Source of the DNA: 2-02-FULL-47-50 sp964479045
GTDB lineage: Bacteria > Pseudomonadota > Gammaproteobacteria > Eutrophobiales > Eutrophobiaceae
NCBI GenBank assembly: GCA_964479045.1
Contig: CAYZJI010000027.1
Location: 1 to 9,282 of the forward strand
Direction of reading: 5' to 3'
DNA: 9,282 bases
Shown: positions 1 through 7,766 of the stretch, in pieces
Layout of the letters: every line of letters begins with the position of its first letter
Numbering within the stretch: the first letter of the stretch is position 1
Program-made: the position numbers and the translations under genes
The notes under the pieces: model-generated
The model's database searches: none
Seen by the model: the letters and a program-made list of their open reading frames with translations, nothing else
What the model was told of the DNA's origin: nothing

Positions 1-2704
1 CATAAGGATCAAGGGCATCGTTAGTGATCAGATTTGCCGACGCTTCATTGAAACTGAATGGCATCATCACCACTCCTTTCTGCATGTATTGGTCGGCACG
101 TGTAGTGGCAGCTATCTTGCCACGGCGTGATTGAATCACAAGTATATCACCGGATTTCAGGCCAAAAGATTTCAAATCAACCGGGTTAATCATGACGCAG
201 GGGCCGGGTTCAATCGCGTCCAGAACGCGTGAATGTCGTGTCATGGTTCCTGTATGCCAGTGCTCCAGTTGTCGGCCGGTAACAAATACAAAAGGATAGT
301 TATGATCTGGCAGCTCTGCAGCTTCTATATAGTCAGCGGGCACAAAACGTCCCTTGCCGTCTTCAGTCGGGAAAACACCATCCTTGAAGATTACGGGGGT
401 ACCGGGATCGCCTTCCTTGAGCAGTGGATAAGTGAGTGACTCTTCTTTTTCCAGTCTTTCCCAGGTCATACCAGCCATGCTGGGTACAGCTTTGCGGATC
501 TCGGCAAACACATCTGCAGCACCTGAGTAATTCCAGCTCAGACCAAGCCGGTTGGCAATTTCCTGAATAATCCATAAGTCCTGGCGAGCATCACCCGGCG
601 GATTAATAGCTTTGCGCCCGAGTTGTACCCGGCGGTCCGTGTTGGTAAACGTGCCGTCTTTTTCCGGAAAGGCAGAAGCTGGCAATATGACATCAGCATA
701 ACTACAGGTCTCTGTGAAGAAAATATCCTGCACTACCAGATGATCCAGACGTGCCAAAGCTTCACGCGCATGGTTAAGGTTAGGATCGGACATGGCGGGA
801 TTTTCACCCATAATGTAGAGGCCATTCAGGTCACCATCATGTATGGCATTCATGATCTCAACCACGGTTTTACCTGGATTGGGATTCAGCTGAGTGCCCC
901 ATAACTGCTCAAATTTTTTGCGTACTCCCGGGTCTTTGACGGGTTGATAATCCGGATACACCATCGGAATCAAACCCACATCAGAAGCACCCTGAACATT
1001 ATTCTGACCACGCAGGGGATGTAGACCGGTACTGGGCCGCCCGATTTGTCCTGTCATCAGGGCAAGTGAGATAAGGCACCGGGCATTGTCCGTGCCGTGT
1101 ACATGCTGGGAGATGCCCATACCCCAGAAGATAATGGCGGTTTTTGCCGTAGCATATAAGCGAGCAACGTCTTTGATAGTCTCGGGTGGCACACAGCACA
1201 CCGGACCTACTTTCTCCGGACTGTAATTCATGACGGTTTCCTTCAGTGCCTCGAAACCATCTGTGTGCTGTTCTATAAACGCCTGGTTATACAGATTTTC
1301 ACTGAGTATGGTGTGCATCATGCCATTCAGTAATAACACATCCGTGCCCGGACGCAATTGCAGGAAGTATGAAGCGTGTAACGAAAGTTCTGATCCATAT
1401 GGTTCGATTACAATCAGTTTTTTGCCACGTTCAGCCGCATTTTTAAGAAATGTAGCGGCTACCGGATGATTATCATTGGGGCGGGCCCCGATGACGATTA
1501 TGACATCAGCATCAGAGCCATCTGCGACCTGATTGGAAACGGCACCTGAGCCGATAGTTTCGAGCAGGGCAGCAACAGATGAAGCATGGCAGAGACGAGT
1601 ACAATGATCGACATTGTTGGTACCAAAGCCGGTACGTACCAGTTTCTGGAACAGATACGCTTCCTCATTACTGCCTTTGGCGCAACCAAAACCGGCCAGT
1701 GCCTGAGAACCTTTTTCATCCCGGATTTTCTTGAGGCCGCCTGCAGCCAGTTCCAGTGCCTCTTCCCAAGTGGCTTCACGGAAATATTTTTTCATGTCAA
1801 TCGCGTCAATCAACGCTGGTGTTTTTTCCATACCTTCTTTGCGTATCCATGGTTTGCTGAGACGATCTTGATGATGCACGTAATCAAATCCGTAACGGCC
1901 TTTCACACACAACCGGCTCTTGTTGGCCGGGCCATCCCGGCCATCAACATATTGAATGTGGTTGTTTTTGACATTGAATGTCAGCAGACAGCCTACGCCG
2001 CAATATGGACATACGGAATCTACTTTCTTGTCTGGCTCGACCAATCCAACATTTCTTGCCGGCATTAACGCGCCAGTAGGGCATGCCTGTACGCATTCAC
2101 CACAGGCTACACAGGTACTTTCGCCCATAGGTTCGCCCATATCGAATACAATTTCAGCATGCTTGCCACGGTAAGCATAACCTATGACATCATTAACCTG
2201 TTCTTCACGGCAGGCACGCACACAACGCGTACATTGAATACAGGCGTCCAGATTGACTGCAATGGCCGGATGGCTTAAATCAGATTTCGGCTGTTCTCTT
2301 TGCGGGAAGCGGGGATTGTAAATATCGAGTTTATCGGCCCACTGATCCAGTTCGGAATTCAGTTTGTAGGGTGATTTGCCCTGCTGCGGCATATCAGATA
2401 ATAACAACTCCAGCACCAGTTTCTGGGAATGTGTGGCGCGTTCATTATTACTTATCACCTCCATGTCTTCAGCGGGTTTACGACAGCAGGAGGGCGCCAG
2501 CACCCGCTCGCCCTTGATTTCTACGACACAAGCGCGGCAATTGCCGTCGGGACGGTAACCGTCCTTGTAACAGAGATGTGGTATTTCAATATTATTACGT
2601 TTGGCAGCCTGCAATATGGTTTCATCACCATACGCTTCCAGCGCCTCACCATTCAGGGTAAAGCGTGTAACCGGTTGATCCATGAATTTCGGGTTAGCAG
2701 CCAT
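1..2704 (-). CDS. fdhA: NAD-dependent formate dehydrogenase, alpha (catalytic) subunit, Fdh1-like, 3' end cut by window edge
   Basis: This is the catalytic subunit that oxidises formate to CO2 at a bis-MGD molybdenum or tungsten centre in the cytoplasm. I translated 901 codons without a stop; the frame runs off the window. Residues 1-80 form a [2Fe-2S] ferredoxin-like domain (C45, C56, C59, C73). Two ferredoxin-type [4Fe-4S] motifs follow (C155/158/161/165 and C198/201/204/208), then the cluster next to the metal cofactor (C232, C235, C239, C266). The metal ligand is a normal cysteine, C372 in RLCHAS (codon TGC), not selenocysteine, followed by the expected H373; R565 in LRGQNNVQG is the likely second active-site residue. 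The C-terminal molybdopterin-dinucleotide domain includes TGRQLEHWHTGTMTRHS (about 809-825). The last visible residues (NLITNDALDPY) resemble the extreme C-terminus of the family, so I infer that only some 15-25 residues are missing. The start overlaps the fdhB stop by one base (TAATG). Mo versus W cannot be read from the sequence. Confidence 0.95.
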   Translation of the reverse strand, partial: MAANPKFMDQPVTRFTLNGEALEAYGDETILQAAKRNNIEIPHLCYKDGYRPDGNCRACVVEIKGERVLAPSCCRKPAEDMEVISNNERATHSQKLVLELLLSDMPQQGKSPYKLNSELDQWADKLDIYNPRFPQREQPKSDLSHPAIAVNLDACIQCTRCVRACREEQVNDVIGYAYRGKHAEIVFDMGEPMGESTCVACGECVQACPTGALMPARNVGLVEPDKKVDSVCPYCGVGCLLTFNVKNNHIQYVDGRDGPANKSRLCVKGRYGFDYVHHQDRLSKPWIRKEGMEKTPALIDAIDMKKYFREATWEEALELAAGGLKKIRDEKGSQALAGFGCAKGSNEEAYLFQKLVRTGFGTNNVDHCTRLCHASSVAALLETIGSGAVSNQVADGSDADVIIVIGARPNDNHPVAATFLKNAAERGKKLIVIEPYGSELSLHASYFLQLRPGTDVLLLNGMMHTILSENLYNQAFIEQHTDGFEALKETVMNYSPEKVGPVCCVPPETIKDVARLYATAKTAIIFWGMGISQHVHGTDNARCLISLALMTGQIGRPSTGLHPLRGQNNVQGASDVGLIPMVYPDYQPVKDPGVRKKFEQLWGTQLNPNPGKTVVEIMNAIHDGDLNGLYIMGENPAMSDPNLNHAREALARLDHLVVQDIFFTETCSYADVILPASAFPEKDGTFTNTDRRVQLGRKAINPPGDARQDLWIIQEIANRLGLSWNYSGAADVFAEIRKAVPSMAGMTWERLEKEESLTYPLLKEGDPGTPVIFKDGVFPTEDGKGRFVPADYIEAAELPDHNYPFVFVTGRQLEHWHTGTMTRHSRVLDAIEPGPCVMINPVDLKSFGLKSGDILVIQSRRGKIAATTRADQYMQKGVVMMPFSFNEASANLITNDALDPY

Positions 2705-4365
2705 TATTCAAATTCCTCGGGAAAGTATTTCATAGCACAGCGTAACGGGTTCGGTGCTGCCTGTCCGAGCCCGCAAATCGATGCATCTTCCATGGCACGG
2801 GCCAGTTCCTCCAGTAGTGGCTGATTCCATTCCTTTTGCTCCATTAATTTTACTGCCTTGGCCGTGCCAACGCGACAGGGCGTACACTGGCCGCAGGATT
2901 CGTCTTCAAAGAAACGCATGGCATTCAGTGCCATTGCCTTGGCACTGTCCTGATCAGACAGCACAACAATAGCGGCAGAGCCGATAAAGCAACCGTAAGG
3001 TTGCAGTGTATCGAAATCGAGGGGTATGTCACCCATGGAAGCAGGAAGTATGCCGCCAGAAGCGCCGCCTGGAAAATAACCGTAGAACGTATGACCCGGT
3101 AACATGCCGCCGCAATATTCATCTATCAGTTCACGCATGGTGATGCCTGCGGGTGCGAGATGAACGCCGGGTTTTTGTATACGGCCACTGACGGAGAAGG
3201 AACGCAGTCCTTTACGATCATGGCGTCCATGAGAAGCAAACCAGGAGGCACCTTTTTCAATAATATCACGCACCCAATGCATGGATTCCATGTTTTGTTC
3301 AAGCGTTGGCCGGCCAAACAGGCCCACCTGGGCAACATAAGGCGGACGTAACCGAGGCATGCCTTTTTTGCCCTCAATGGATTCAATCATGGCTGATTCT
3401 TCACCACAAATATAGGCACCTGCCCCACGGCGCAAGTAAATTTCAGGTAATGAACAGGGCGGGTTCTTTTTTAACAGTGCAAGTTCACGTTCCAGCATCG
3501 TTCGGCAGCCGGCATATTCATCACGCAGATAGATATAAACCACATCGGCTTCGATGGCCCAGTGTGCAATCAGTGTGCCTTCAATAAAACGATGTGGATC
3601 ACGTTCCAGATAATGACGGTCCTTGAAAGTGCCTGGTTCACCTTCATCAATATTGATGGCGATATGCTTGGGTTTCGGTTGCTGGCTCAGTATTCGCCAT
3701 TTCCTTCCAGTTGGAAACCCGGCACCGCCTAACCCGCGTAAATTTGAGTCCTCCATCGTTTTGATGATGTCCTCACGGCTGTGTTTGCCATTGACGCAAT
3801 CCAGCAATGTTTTGTAACCACCGCTGGCACGGTATTGATCATAGGACAGGCAGTCCGGCATGATGGCTTTGGTTTTCTTTTTTGCAATTGCTTCCTTGAT
3901 GGCGGCAACATTGGCCTTTTCCACAGGAAACGTGCCGACTGTCGCAACAGGTGCGGCATGACAACGACCCACGCAGGGAACTGGCTGGATACGTACCTTG
4001 CCAAACGCTTCAGAATTGAGATCAGCAATCAGTTTCCGTGCACCAAACATCTCACAGGTCACCGATTCACACACACGAACGGTCAGTGGCGGCGGTGGAG
4101 TCTGCCCTTCTTTGGTTACGTCGAAGTGATGATAAAAAGTGGCGGTTTCATAGACTTCCGCCATGGGCAGGTTCATTTCCATGGCCAGAGCCATGATGTG
4201 CCGGTTGGAAATATGATGAAAATGATCCTGAATTTTGTGCAGGTGTTCAATCAACAAATCCCGGCGGCGTGGTTCATCACCGAGAAGATCACGGACTTCC
4301 AGCAAGGCCTTCTGGTCCATGGTACGGCCCATGATACGGCCTTTCTTTCCACGTGTACGTTTCAT
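2704..4365 (-). CDS. fdhB: NAD-dependent formate dehydrogenase, beta subunit (fused NuoE-like and NuoF-like diaphorase)
   Basis: This 553-residue subunit takes electrons from the alpha subunit and reduces NAD+. It is a fusion of two proteins that are separate in many NAD-dependent formate dehydrogenases (FdsG and FdsB). Residues about 20-165 are NuoE-like, thioredoxin fold, with [2Fe-2S] cysteines C99, C104, C131 and C135. Residues about 175-553 are NuoF-like: the NAD/FMN glycine-rich segment GLGGAGFPTGRKW at 211-223, RRGAGAYICGEES at 312-324, and the [4Fe-4S] ligands C491, C494, C497 (SCGQCTPCR) and C531. Length and architecture match the beta subunit of Methylobacterium Fdh1. It starts 6 bases after the fhcC stop. 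The start is uncertain: the first ATG has no clear ribosome binding site, while the in-frame ATG at 4332 has one. I keep the first ATG because, from memory, related proteins also carry a basic glycine/arginine-rich stretch ahead of the domain. Confidence 0.95.
   Translation of the reverse strand: MKRTRGKKGRIMGRTMDQKALLEVRDLLGDEPRRRDLLIEHLHKIQDHFHHISNRHIMALAMEMNLPMAEVYETATFYHHFDVTKEGQTPPPPLTVRVCESVTCEMFGARKLIADLNSEAFGKVRIQPVPCVGRCHAAPVATVGTFPVEKANVAAIKEAIAKKKTKAIMPDCLSYDQYRASGGYKTLLDCVNGKHSREDIIKTMEDSNLRGLGGAGFPTGRKWRILSQQPKPKHIAINIDEGEPGTFKDRHYLERDPHRFIEGTLIAHWAIEADVVYIYLRDEYAGCRTMLERELALLKKNPPCSLPEIYLRRGAGAYICGEESAMIESIEGKKGMPRLRPPYVAQVGLFGRPTLEQNMESMHWVRDIIEKGASWFASHGRHDRKGLRSFSVSGRIQKPGVHLAPAGITMRELIDEYCGGMLPGHTFYGYFPGGASGGILPASMGDIPLDFDTLQPYGCFIGSAAIVVLSDQDSAKAMALNAMRFFEDESCGQCTPCRVGTAKAVKLMEQKEWNQPLLEELARAMEDASICGLGQAAPNPLRCAMKYFPEEFE
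2714..2718 (-). promoter_or_regulatory. Ribosome binding site of fdhA
   Basis: GAGGA on the minus strand, within the final codons of fdhB, lies 9 bases before the fdhA ATG and supports the start at 2704. Together with the TAATG stop-start overlap it indicates tight coupling of beta and alpha subunit synthesis. Confidence 0.6.
4340..4344 (-). promoter_or_regulatory. Ribosome binding site before an internal in-frame ATG of fdhB
   Basis: AAAGG lies 7 bases before the ATG at 4332-4330 (codon 12 of the longer reading). The first ATG at 4365 is preceded by TCTAGTCATAT, with no Shine-Dalgarno match. Initiation at 4332 would give a 542-residue protein that lacks the basic tail but keeps all domains. 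Confidence 0.4.
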
Positions 4366-4371
4366 ATATGA

Positions 4372-5208
4372 CTAGACTATTTCCGGTTTTATCATTTGCA
4401 GAATCAGGATTTCACCTTTACCGTTACTGGCAAGATCGCCGGCAAAACGATGTACTTCCGGCCCGTATTTTCTGAAAATATTGAATTGCGCACCCATTTC
4501 ACCCAGTTGTTTGAATAACAGGCGCAAGAACTGCATTTTGAGATTGCCACAGCTTTTGAAAGTGGCGGAAATATGTTTGGGTTGTTTGGCGAGTATAATG
4601 GTTCCACGTTTCATGCCAAAACCGGAATGGTTGCCGGCTTTGTCAAGTATAATGATAGTACCTGCACCCATACGGCTGCCACAATAATCCCCGGCATTGC
4701 CATTGATAATAATCATGCCACGACGCATACGGTCACCCACACGGTCACCTGCATTACCATGTACCAGAATGAGTCCATCAGACATGCCATAGGGATCTCC
4801 GGGTAGTCCGGCGCCCAGATAATCACCGGTATTCCCGGAAATTTCGATGAACCCGTTTTTCATACTGTTACCGATCCATGAACCTGCATTTCCCTTGATA
4901 TGTATTGAGCCGCCACGCATATACTGTCCGGCAAGATTACCAACATCACCGTCGACTTCTATCCTGCCATGGCTCATATCCTGACCCACGGCGGTGAGTT
5001 TGTCAGTACCGTCGACAAACTTAAGTGTATCTGTATCAGATCCTGAAACAACGAATAAATCATTTACCGGCTTTCGCTGTTTCCCATAACTCAGACGGAT
5101 GGATTTAATCTGGGTAATCTTTTTACCCTTTAGTTTGTCCGGTGTCAGAGGAGAAATATCCAGGGTAAATTCCGGTTTGATTTTCAGTTTGAAGATCATG
5201 GGCTTCAT
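4372..5208 (-). CDS. fhcC: Formyltransferase/hydrolase complex subunit C (FwdC-like beta-helix protein)
   Basis: This 278-residue protein is the FwdC homologue of the bacterial Fhc complex, which converts formyl-H4MPT to formate with FhcA, B and D. Residues about 73-208 consist of seven successive coils of a glycine-rich repeat with the pattern G-x2-M-x2-G-x-I-x-I-x-G-x2-G, for example GDRMRRGMIIINGNAGDYC. This is the right-handed beta-helix shared with the C-terminal domain of glutamate synthase. One coil (about 132-145) is longer and carries GDPYGMSDG. The role in the family is structural: it holds FhcA and FhcD together; no catalytic residues are expected. The start codon overlaps the fhcD stop (ATGA, 4 bases), which suggests translational coupling, and a good AAGGA ribosome binding site lies 9 bases upstream. 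The stop is 6 bases before fdhB. Confidence 0.93.
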   Translation of the reverse strand: MKPMIFKLKIKPEFTLDISPLTPDKLKGKKITQIKSIRLSYGKQRKPVNDLFVVSGSDTDTLKFVDGTDKLTAVGQDMSHGRIEVDGDVGNLAGQYMRGGSIHIKGNAGSWIGNSMKNGFIEISGNTGDYLGAGLPGDPYGMSDGLILVHGNAGDRVGDRMRRGMIIINGNAGDYCGSRMGAGTIIILDKAGNHSGFGMKRGTIILAKQPKHISATFKSCGNLKMQFLRLLFKQLGEMGAQFNIFRKYGPEVHRFAGDLASNGKGEILILQMIKPEIV

Positions 5209-6101
5209 TTGAGAACATCCTTCAAATGGAAATGATAGGCGCCCAGATTGCCGCCATAATTACCGGCGCTGACGCGGTAAATACCTTTTTTGGGTCCGTA
5301 GGCGCATACAGCCAGTATGCCGGCACGCATGGCTTCCTTGATCACGTCTTCGTTCAAACCATCAATCACGATTTCCAGTACAGACCCCACTTCTTTGGAC
5401 AGTTCGGACTTGACCTGACCCTTAAGCGTAGGGCAGTAAGCTTCATTGGTTGAAGCCGACAGAAACTTATATTTGGAACCCACTTTGGAACCTGAGCCAA
5501 CGATACCCCCGGGGAATGCGGTGATGACACCCTGGACTTTCTTGATTTCCTCGATGGCTTTTTCACAAGCCGTCAGGGCATGACGGGCGGTCTTGCCCAT
5601 GACCAGAAAATTACCGCCGCCTATGGCGCTGGTGACTCCCGTAGTTTCCTCACATACAAATTCGCCATGCATGACCGGAATGCGCCAGAAGCGCCGACCG
5701 TTGATCATTTTGGATATCTGATGGCCATCTCCGAAATAACGCAGCGATTTACCAAGCGGAATTTCCTTCTCGCTGTGCAGTCCGGCATAACAGGCTGTGG
5801 TAGCCGCGGTCATAACTGACTGGCCAACGCGTCTGGGGACCTGTATTTCCAGATCCTTGGCCGACATGGCGAAAACCATTACCGCAATGCCCGGTCTGCC
5901 GTCCGGCGTTTCTGATGGATTCAGTTCCTGTTCAATGGCGGATTCAATACCACAACCGATGACAGATGAGGCAAATCCCGTAATCGAGTTCGCCGCTCGA
6001 TAGGCCCATTTCAGTGTCATTGCGGTGATAATAATCCGTGTCGCTTTCATGGGGAAAGCTTCAGCAAATGTATCGTCAATGGTTACGCCGTTAATCTTCA
6101 C
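5205..6101 (-). CDS. fhcD: Formylmethanofuran:tetrahydromethanopterin formyltransferase (FhcD/Ftr)
   Basis: This enzyme moves the formyl group between H4MPT and the methanofuran-type carrier; in the bacterial complex it works from formyl-H4MPT towards formyl-methylofuran. At 298 residues it has the normal length for Ftr. Conserved stretches run the whole length: INGVTIDDTFAEAFPMKATR near the N-terminus, GFASSVIGCGIESAIE (42-57), RVGQSVMTAATTACYAGL (91-108), FPGGIVGSGSKVGSKYKF (196-213) and SAGNYGGNLGAYHFHL (278-293). The start is GTG (6101-6099). The first in-frame ATG would give residue 18 and remove the conserved N-terminus, so GTG is favoured. Only a weak ribosome binding site (GTGAG) is seen, overlapping the end of fhcA, whose stop is 9 bases upstream; translation is probably coupled. 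Confidence 0.96.
   Translation of the reverse strand: MKINGVTIDDTFAEAFPMKATRIIITAMTLKWAYRAANSITGFASSVIGCGIESAIEQELNPSETPDGRPGIAVMVFAMSAKDLEIQVPRRVGQSVMTAATTACYAGLHSEKEIPLGKSLRYFGDGHQISKMINGRRFWRIPVMHGEFVCEETTGVTSAIGGGNFLVMGKTARHALTACEKAIEEIKKVQGVITAFPGGIVGSGSKVGSKYKFLSASTNEAYCPTLKGQVKSELSKEVGSVLEIVIDGLNEDVIKEAMRAGILAVCAYGPKKGIYRVSAGNYGGNLGAYHFHLKDVLK
5218..5222 (-). promoter_or_regulatory. Ribosome binding site of fhcC
   Basis: AAGGA on the minus strand, inside the last codons of fhcD, lies 9 bases before the fhcC ATG. It supports the start at 5208 and allows initiation in addition to coupling through the ATGA overlap. Confidence 0.6.
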
Positions 6102-6110
6102 AGTAGTGTC

Positions 6111-7766
6111 TCACTGACAGGGTTGAACAATAATGTTGCCTTTGCCCAGATCTGTGATCTCATCATCCTTTACCCTGAAATTATCGAATTGCACAGTCAT
6201 ATAGCGATCAAAATACTGTTTCAGTGAACGTTCAATACTGCGATCATATTCAGGTCGCAATGTATGGGTGCTGCCGCTAACCACTTTCACAATTTTTCCA
6301 TTTTGTGCGATCAGTTCGCCATCCTTGAAAACATATGCCGGTTTTTCAAACATTTTTTCACGATTTCTTAAATCATTGTAAACAGTAATATCGGCTGCTG
6401 CGCCCGCGCCCAGATGTCCGCGGTTTTTCAGGCCCAGGCTGCGGGCAGGTGCGGCCCGGGTCATAATCGCAATTTCATACAGCGAGTATTCGCGATCCAG
6501 ACTGCCAAGTATGCTCACTGCAGCGGCATGTTTGTTGATAGTGGACAACATGTCGTTTCTAAAGCTGCGATCCATCAACAACCGGATCAGATGCGGATAG
6601 GTTGTGAAAGGTGCGCCATTGGGATGATCCGTTGTCAGGAATATGCGCCAGGGATCATTAACTTGCAGGAACAGCTCAAGACCAATTGCCCACTGTAGCG
6701 CGTTGACAAAATTTTTGTCGCGATACCTGAACGGAACCACTCCGCAACCCGCATCGCATTCGATATCCATCACGACCCATTTTTTGGGATGGGCATGCCA
6801 GTGCCCATTGTATTGCAGCATGGTGTCGCCGGAGGCGGTAACTGTCTGGCCGAACATAATCTGGCCTACGTCTATGGAAATATTCGGATTGGCATTAACG
6901 GCTTCCGCAATCTGTGCGGCACCGGAGGAGAACTTGCGATCGCCTTCCGTACCATAACTATGGAACTGGATATGGGTCAGGTGCATGGGCATGCCTTCAA
7001 CAGCGCGGATAGTTTCCAGTGTCGTTTGCATATTCCCCGGCACGCCCAGATTACAACCGTGCACATGTAGAGGGTGAGGGATGCCTAATTCGCGAACAGC
7101 CCGGGCCAGCGATTTTAGAATTTGCCTGGGTGTTACATTGTAGTGCTGATTGATTTCATCCAGATCCAGTTTGCGCTGGTTGAATTTGAATGCGCTGATC
7201 CCGCCAGGATTAACCACCTTGATGCCCATAGCCTGGCTGGCATTAATGGTCCAGCCGACATAATCGGTGATGGCGGCATGGTCCTTGTTGGATGCCAGCA
7301 TGCGCAGAAAGAAATCATCACTGCCAAGCATGGCGTAAGCACCCTTGTCAACGATTGGGATATCAGCCATTTCCATATGCGCCTGCCGGGCATTGACGGG
7401 TAGCATGGCCGGTTCGAAACAGGCGGTATAACCCATTTCCGCATAACGGTATCCAGTCGTCAGTGTTGACGGTGCAACATGGCCGGAACCTGCGCGGGTG
7501 AGGGCTGTTCTCGTAACAGGGTTATGACGGTGATCTTCCGGCAACAGCATGCGGGCGATATTGACCTTGCCGCCCCCGATGTGGGTATGAATATCAATGG
7601 CACCGGCCATGACGACCTGACCGGACAGATCGTACGTTTTGCCTATGCGTTCCTGCGGGCCTGGTTTGCGGGTAATTTTGCCGTCACGGATATATATATC
7701 CCGTTGTTCACCATTAATGCCGTGAACAGGATCATAAACAGTTCCACCAGAGAGCTTAATCAGCAT
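6111..7766 (-). CDS. fhcA: Formyltransferase/hydrolase complex subunit A (formyl-methanofuran hydrolase)
   Basis: This is the hydrolytic subunit of the Fhc complex, 551 residues, an amidohydrolase-fold homologue of archaeal FwdA/FmdA. It releases formate from formyl-methylofuran at a dinuclear zinc centre. Expected metal ligands are visible in order: H60 and H62 in DIHTHIGGG, a lysine in MGIKVVNPGG (K183, probable carboxylated bridging ligand), H234/H236 in HVHGCNLG, H262/H265 in MHLTHIQFHSYG, and D380 in FLTTDHPNG, the likely catalytic aspartate. Assignment of each residue is by analogy with FwdA. Typical amidohydrolase composite-domain segments lie at both ends (GGTVYDP at 7-13 and LGAGAAADITVY at 452-463). 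The ATG lies inside the end of fhcB (11-base overlap) and has no clear ribosome binding site, so coupling to fhcB translation is likely. Nothing suggests loss of function. Confidence 0.96.
   Translation of the reverse strand: MLIKLSGGTVYDPVHGINGEQRDIYIRDGKITRKPGPQERIGKTYDLSGQVVMAGAIDIHTHIGGGKVNIARMLLPEDHRHNPVTRTALTRAGSGHVAPSTLTTGYRYAEMGYTACFEPAMLPVNARQAHMEMADIPIVDKGAYAMLGSDDFFLRMLASNKDHAAITDYVGWTINASQAMGIKVVNPGGISAFKFNQRKLDLDEINQHYNVTPRQILKSLARAVRELGIPHPLHVHGCNLGVPGNMQTTLETIRAVEGMPMHLTHIQFHSYGTEGDRKFSSGAAQIAEAVNANPNISIDVGQIMFGQTVTASGDTMLQYNGHWHAHPKKWVVMDIECDAGCGVVPFRYRDKNFVNALQWAIGLELFLQVNDPWRIFLTTDHPNGAPFTTYPHLIRLLMDRSFRNDMLSTINKHAAAVSILGSLDREYSLYEIAIMTRAAPARSLGLKNRGHLGAGAAADITVYNDLRNREKMFEKPAYVFKDGELIAQNGKIVKVVSGSTHTLRPEYDRSIERSLKQYFDRYMTVQFDNFRVKDDEITDLGKGNIIVQPCQ

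Noticed and set aside
1585..1600. Selenocysteine at the formate dehydrogenase active site
   Set aside because: The active-site codon is TGC (cysteine) in RLCHAS, with no in-frame TGA and no need for a SECIS element.
1586..2068. Plus-strand ORF of 160 residues opposite fdhA
   Set aside because: It lies antisense to the catalytic region of FdhA, including C372; no family resemblance or ribosome binding context was seen.
1..2704. Possible frameshift or broken gene, because no complete minus-strand ORF closes in this region
   Set aside because: Direct translation from 2704 gives 901 uninterrupted codons with all expected cluster and active-site motifs; the gene is simply cut by the window edge.
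3781..4371. Plus-strand ORF of 196 residues opposite the fdhB 5' region
   Set aside because: It is antisense to the NuoE-like domain, which carries clear family motifs; the antisense translation shows no recognisable domain and has no neighbours on that strand.
4573..4990. Tandem DNA repeat in fhcC
   Set aside because: The repetition is at protein level (beta-helix coils); the DNA units have diverged and are normal for the family.
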